Assembly: GCA_039924425.1 (NCBI GenBank)
Contig: JBDTAX010000177.1
Span: 1-13,119, forward strand
Origin: GCA-003244245 sp039924425
Lineage (GTDB): Bacteria; Actinomycetota; Actinomycetes; Mycobacteriales; Pseudonocardiaceae
DNA: 13,119 bases
Direction of reading: 5' to 3'
How positions within the stretch are numbered: the stretch's first letter is position 1; each line of letters begins with the position of its first letter. Made by a program: the position numbers and the translations under genes. Positions 10,878 to 13,119 of the stretch are shown here, piece by piece. Under the pieces are notes generated by a model, which saw only the letters and a program-made list of their open reading frames with translations, was not told the origin of the DNA and ran no database searches.

Positions 10878-12221
10878 CTACGAGCTACCGGTACCCACCA
10901 GGGTGGCGATCCGGTGCCGCAGGTGGGCGACCTCGTCGAGGTGCTGGTGGGCGACGGCGTAGTGGGCCAGTTCGCGTAGCTCCTCGACGGCGCGGCGGGA
11001 GTGGATCGTGCCAGCGATGTCCAAGGCCGCGTGCCCGAGGGCGGCGGCCTGGAGCGGGTCACCTGTGACCATCGTCAGGGTGGCCAGCTTGGTCAGACAG
11101 ACCCCCCGGGCGCGGGCTTGGCCGACGGAGTACCCGGCGATTGCCGTGGTGAATCGGTTGGTGGCTTCGCCGGGGTCGCGGCCCAGTATCGTCAGGTCGA
11201 ACAGGGCTTGCCCGGTGAGATGGGCATGGCGCTCGGCGTTGTAGTAGTCCATGACCGGCGGTTCATTGTCCGGGGTGACGTGCTCGAAGTGCTCATCGGC
11301 GGTCCCGATGGCGGTCAGTGCCTCGCTGACCCAGCTCATCTTGGCCAGCGCGCGGCCCCGGTCGACGTGCAACCGCGCCCGTCCGGTCGGAGTGAGCCGA
11401 TCAGCGCGGACCAGAGCATATTCGGCCAGCGTAAGACCCTCATCGGGCTGCCCGGTCCAGATCGCCTGTACCGCCATGTTCGACAGGGTCTCGGCGCGTA
11501 GGGGCCAGTCTTGGGCCTTCTCGGCGCAGGCCACCGCGAAGCGGTACACCCGGCGGCCCTCATCGTGGGCGTTGGCGTCCACGGCCATGTTCCCGGCGGT
11601 CGTGGCGAGGTACCCGACCGCTGAGTGCAGCTCGGGGCGCAGCCGGTCCGGGCAGGTGGCCCCCAGAAGGCCGGCCGACCAGCGCAATTGCCCCATAACG
11701 GCCGCACGGACCAACGCGCCACCATAGGTGCCGCTCCACGACTCGAACACTCGCGTGGCGTCCTGGATCTGTTCGATCTCGGTGGCGCCGATCCGCGCGG
11801 GGATCGGGATGGGTTCGCCACCCTCCAGCAGCGTCAGCAGCGCCGTCACCGGTTCCTCCAGAGTGAGGGCGCCCACTCCTAGGGTGGTGGCGTTGTGGAT
11901 GAGCTTTCGTCGTTTCACGTTGTCCAGCTTCACTGCCGCGCGGCGGGAGCGGGCGTTGACGAACCCCAAATCGGAATCAGCCGAGACACCAAAGATCTCC
12001 CGGAAGGCTTCTCGATATAGTTTACATGGCCAGCGGATGTCACCGCGTTCGACCTGTCCAATATAGTTCGCGCTGGCCTCTGCCATCTTCTTGTTATAAT
12101 GGTCATAGATGTAGGCGTTGACCCGCTCGGCGAGCTCCTCCCGAGTCAGGCAGTAGCCCGGGTAGGTGAGTGATTCTGTGTTTTCCCGCGCATCCCTGAA
12201 CTGATCATTTGCCGTGGCCAA
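10878..12221 (-). CDS. XRE-family HTH regulator with TPR-like repeats
   Basis: A 447-aa regulator. A cro/C1-type HTH lies at about 22-80 (LTREELAERVNAYIYDHYN...ASANYIGQVERGDIRWP...YREAFREIFG). A linker with KRRKLIHNATTLGVGALTL follows, a mark of this actinomycete family, then some 300 residues of helical pairs (for example WPLRAETLSNMAVQAIWTGQPDEGLTLAEYAL) that fit TPR repeats. The start is TTG at 12221, because AGGAGG lies exactly 7 nt upstream; the longer frame from 12347 would run into the upstream gene. Such proteins can sense peptides or other ligands and often control development, antibiotics or plasmid transfer. Here it may govern transfer; that is an inference. Confidence 0.85.
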   Translation of the reverse strand: MATANDQFRDARENTESLTYPGYCLTREELAERVNAYIYDHYNKKMAEASANYIGQVERGDIRWPCKLYREAFREIFGVSADSDLGFVNARSRRAAVKLDNVKRRKLIHNATTLGVGALTLEEPVTALLTLLEGGEPIPIPARIGATEIEQIQDATRVFESWSGTYGGALVRAAVMGQLRWSAGLLGATCPDRLRPELHSAVGYLATTAGNMAVDANAHDEGRRVYRFAVACAEKAQDWPLRAETLSNMAVQAIWTGQPDEGLTLAEYALVRADRLTPTGRARLHVDRGRALAKMSWVSEALTAIGTADEHFEHVTPDNEPPVMDYYNAERHAHLTGQALFDLTILGRDPGEATNRFTTAIAGYSVGQARARGVCLTKLATLTMVTGDPLQAAALGHAALDIAGTIHSRRAVEELRELAHYAVAHQHLDEVAHLRHRIATLVGTGSS

Positions 12222-12273
12222 GGTCCTGCCTCCTGTTGGGTGACGTTGGTCTGCTGAGCGCTGTTGTGGGCAC

Positions 12274-12825
12274 TTAGCATGTCTCCGTTTCGTGTCCAGA
12301 GATGTACCACTTGCTTTGTTCGGTGCGTTGGAGGATGAACCGGCCAAGTGGCGGCCCTCCTTGCGGGCTGATCTCGCACGATGAGATGGTCATGGTGTCG
12401 CCTGGGTAGACGTCGGGTGACCGTTGACCTGTCGAGGCGTACTTGATCGGGCTGGATACTTGGATGTTCAGTCGGGTGATCGCGGCAGGGCAGTCCGCCG
12501 CGTGAAAATTTTCCGCGAACTGTTGCGCGGCGGTCGGGCTGAATACCGCGCACCCGGTTGCTGACCCGTTGGCTATCGCGCGGTACAGGTAGTGCACGGC
12601 GAGGTAGGGGTCATCGGCCATGGTTTGGACTGTCCTGGGCGTCGTTTCCCGCGCTGGTGGAGGAGAGTTCTCCCCACTGGCGGCTACGGGTCCGGATAGT
12701 GGCCTCAGAGTGCGGCTGGCCTCACCGATGTTGGTGCGGTCATCGATGTACCCGACTAGCTCGATCAGCACTCCGGCGGTCACTATGACGACGCCGACGG
12801 CGAACATCACGCCGCGCGTGTTCAT
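12274..12825 (-). CDS. Membrane-anchored extracytoplasmic protein, NTF2-like in pattern
   Basis: A 183-aa protein. One N-terminal membrane helix (about 6-27, VMFAVGVVIVTAGVLIELVGYI), a Ser/Pro/Thr-rich spacer to ~70, then a compact domain beginning DDPYLAVHYLYRAIANGSATGCAVFS and ending RFILQRTEQSKWYISGHETETC. Its helix-then-strands order recalls NTF2-like folds, including domains of transfer proteins such as TcpC/VirB8 and secreted stress proteins, but this is a weak resemblance. Four Cys residues may form disulphides. Start ATG at 12825 is preceded by GGGGGGAG; the longer frame from 13014 runs through palindromes and is rejected. It lies 52 bp before the XRE-TPR gene and is probably co-transcribed. 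Confidence 0.7.
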   Translation of the reverse strand: MNTRGVMFAVGVVIVTAGVLIELVGYIDDRTNIGEASRTLRPLSGPVAASGENSPPPARETTPRTVQTMADDPYLAVHYLYRAIANGSATGCAVFSPTAAQQFAENFHAADCPAAITRLNIQVSSPIKYASTGQRSPDVYPGDTMTISSCEISPQGGPPLGRFILQRTEQSKWYISGHETETC

Positions 12826-12930
12826 TTGCTCCCCCCCACTCCCCCACTCTCGTTCTTCCGCGTGCTCAACGACCGGCGCACGCACTCTGCACGCGCCCCG
12901 CCCACCGGGCCGCGCGACGGCCGGTGTATA

Positions 12931-12969
12931 CTCCCGACGACACGTCGTCGGGAGAGATCGTCGGACGAT
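12931..12969. repeat. Two adjoining palindromes downstream of traB, candidate transfer locus
   Basis: CTCCCGACGA (12931-12940), CACG, TCGTCGGGAG (12945-12954) is a perfect 10-bp stem. Next to it, ATCGTC-G-GACGAT (12957-12969) forms a second. TCGTCGG occurs at 12945-12951 and 12958-12964. On the circle this lies about 42 bp past the traB stop and upstream of the membrane-protein gene. It may be a terminator, an operator of the leftward unit, or the cis-acting transfer locus (clt), which in related plasmids lies by traB. Confidence 0.6.
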
Positions 12970-12992
12970 GCCGCACGGCCCGCACCTCTCCA

Positions 12993-13119
12993 AACCAGGA
13001 ACCTCCCACGTCACACCGTGTGCCGGCGTCGCGGGCGCGGGTGGTCGCCCTCGGGCGGCCCGTCATCCGTCCCGGCCTCGGCCCGATCCAGGAGGGCGAC
13101 CGGCAGCGCTGTGCGCGCG
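12993..13119 (+). repeat. 127-bp terminal repeat identical to bases 1-127 (circular overlap)
   Basis: The stretch starts AACCAGGAACCTCCCACGTC and matches bases 1-127 throughout, so it includes a second copy of the traB 3' end (stop at 13011-13013). Exact end repetition of 127 bases is the usual mark of a closed circular contig from a k=127 assembly graph, so this is best read as one place on a ~12,992-bp circle rather than a biological repeat. Confidence 0.93.

Overview
The window looks like one complete small circular plasmid from a high-GC Gram-positive bacterium (Actinomycetota). The last 127 bases (12993-13119) exactly repeat bases 1-127, as expected for a circular contig with a k-mer-length overlap, so the unit circle is about 12,992 bp. 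The host group is inferred from GC-rich codon use, frequent GTG/TTG starts, leaderless TANNNT promoters, a TraB/TraSA-like FtsK-type DNA pump without a relaxase, an XRE-TPR regulator and a PadR unit typical of mycelial actinomycetes. No integrase, transposase, rRNA or tRNA gene was found, so it reads as a free plasmid rather than an integrative element. The genus cannot be told.

Layout. (1) A leftward partition and transfer block runs from 4442 down to 19: a small SH3-like protein, a ParA ATPase, a ribbon-helix-helix (RHH) ParB-like protein, a small unknown protein, a RuvC-like nuclease, a zinc-ribbon protein and the TraB-like DNA translocase. Several genes are ATGA-coupled. Similar 9-bp-phased GCAGTA repeats overlie the promoter of parA and the promoter that should drive the transfer genes, so one RHH protein could control both and mark the centromere. 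(2) A rightward unit (4662-5881) holds a PadR regulator, an ATGA-coupled membrane protein with a GTC-repeat-encoded Val/Gly segment, and a one-helix membrane protein. (3) At 5977-6174 lies a perfect 41-bp inverted repeat with an adjoining hairpin, followed by a leftward pair: a two-helix membrane protein with a palindrome at its ribosome site and an HTH protein. (4) The stretch 6855-8455 is visibly more AT-rich and gene-poor. It holds a probable ~150-nt structured RNA with its own promoter and a strong terminator, one small membrane-protein gene, palindromes and 27-bp tandem repeats. (5) Leftward at 8456-9427 is the best replication-initiator candidate: a winged helix, a linker and a zinc ribbon, with DNA repeats inside the linker-coding part that are read in different frames. 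That is the arrangement expected if the origin lies inside the gene. Its leader region carries a rightward terminator, so an antisense RNA is possible. (6) Leftward at 9658-12825 are two tandemly duplicated SH3/KOW-like proteins, a Cys-rich small protein, an XRE-TPR regulator and a membrane-anchored extracytoplasmic protein. The palindromes that follow, between that protein's start and the traB stop across the circle junction, are the best candidate for a transfer locus.

A working picture is: Rep with its internal origin (and perhaps small RNAs) for copy number; ParA/RHH for inheritance; TraB with a RuvC-like nuclease for double-stranded DNA transfer; XRE-TPR, PadR and HTH proteins for control. 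Functions are inferred from sequence motifs alone; no database search was run.
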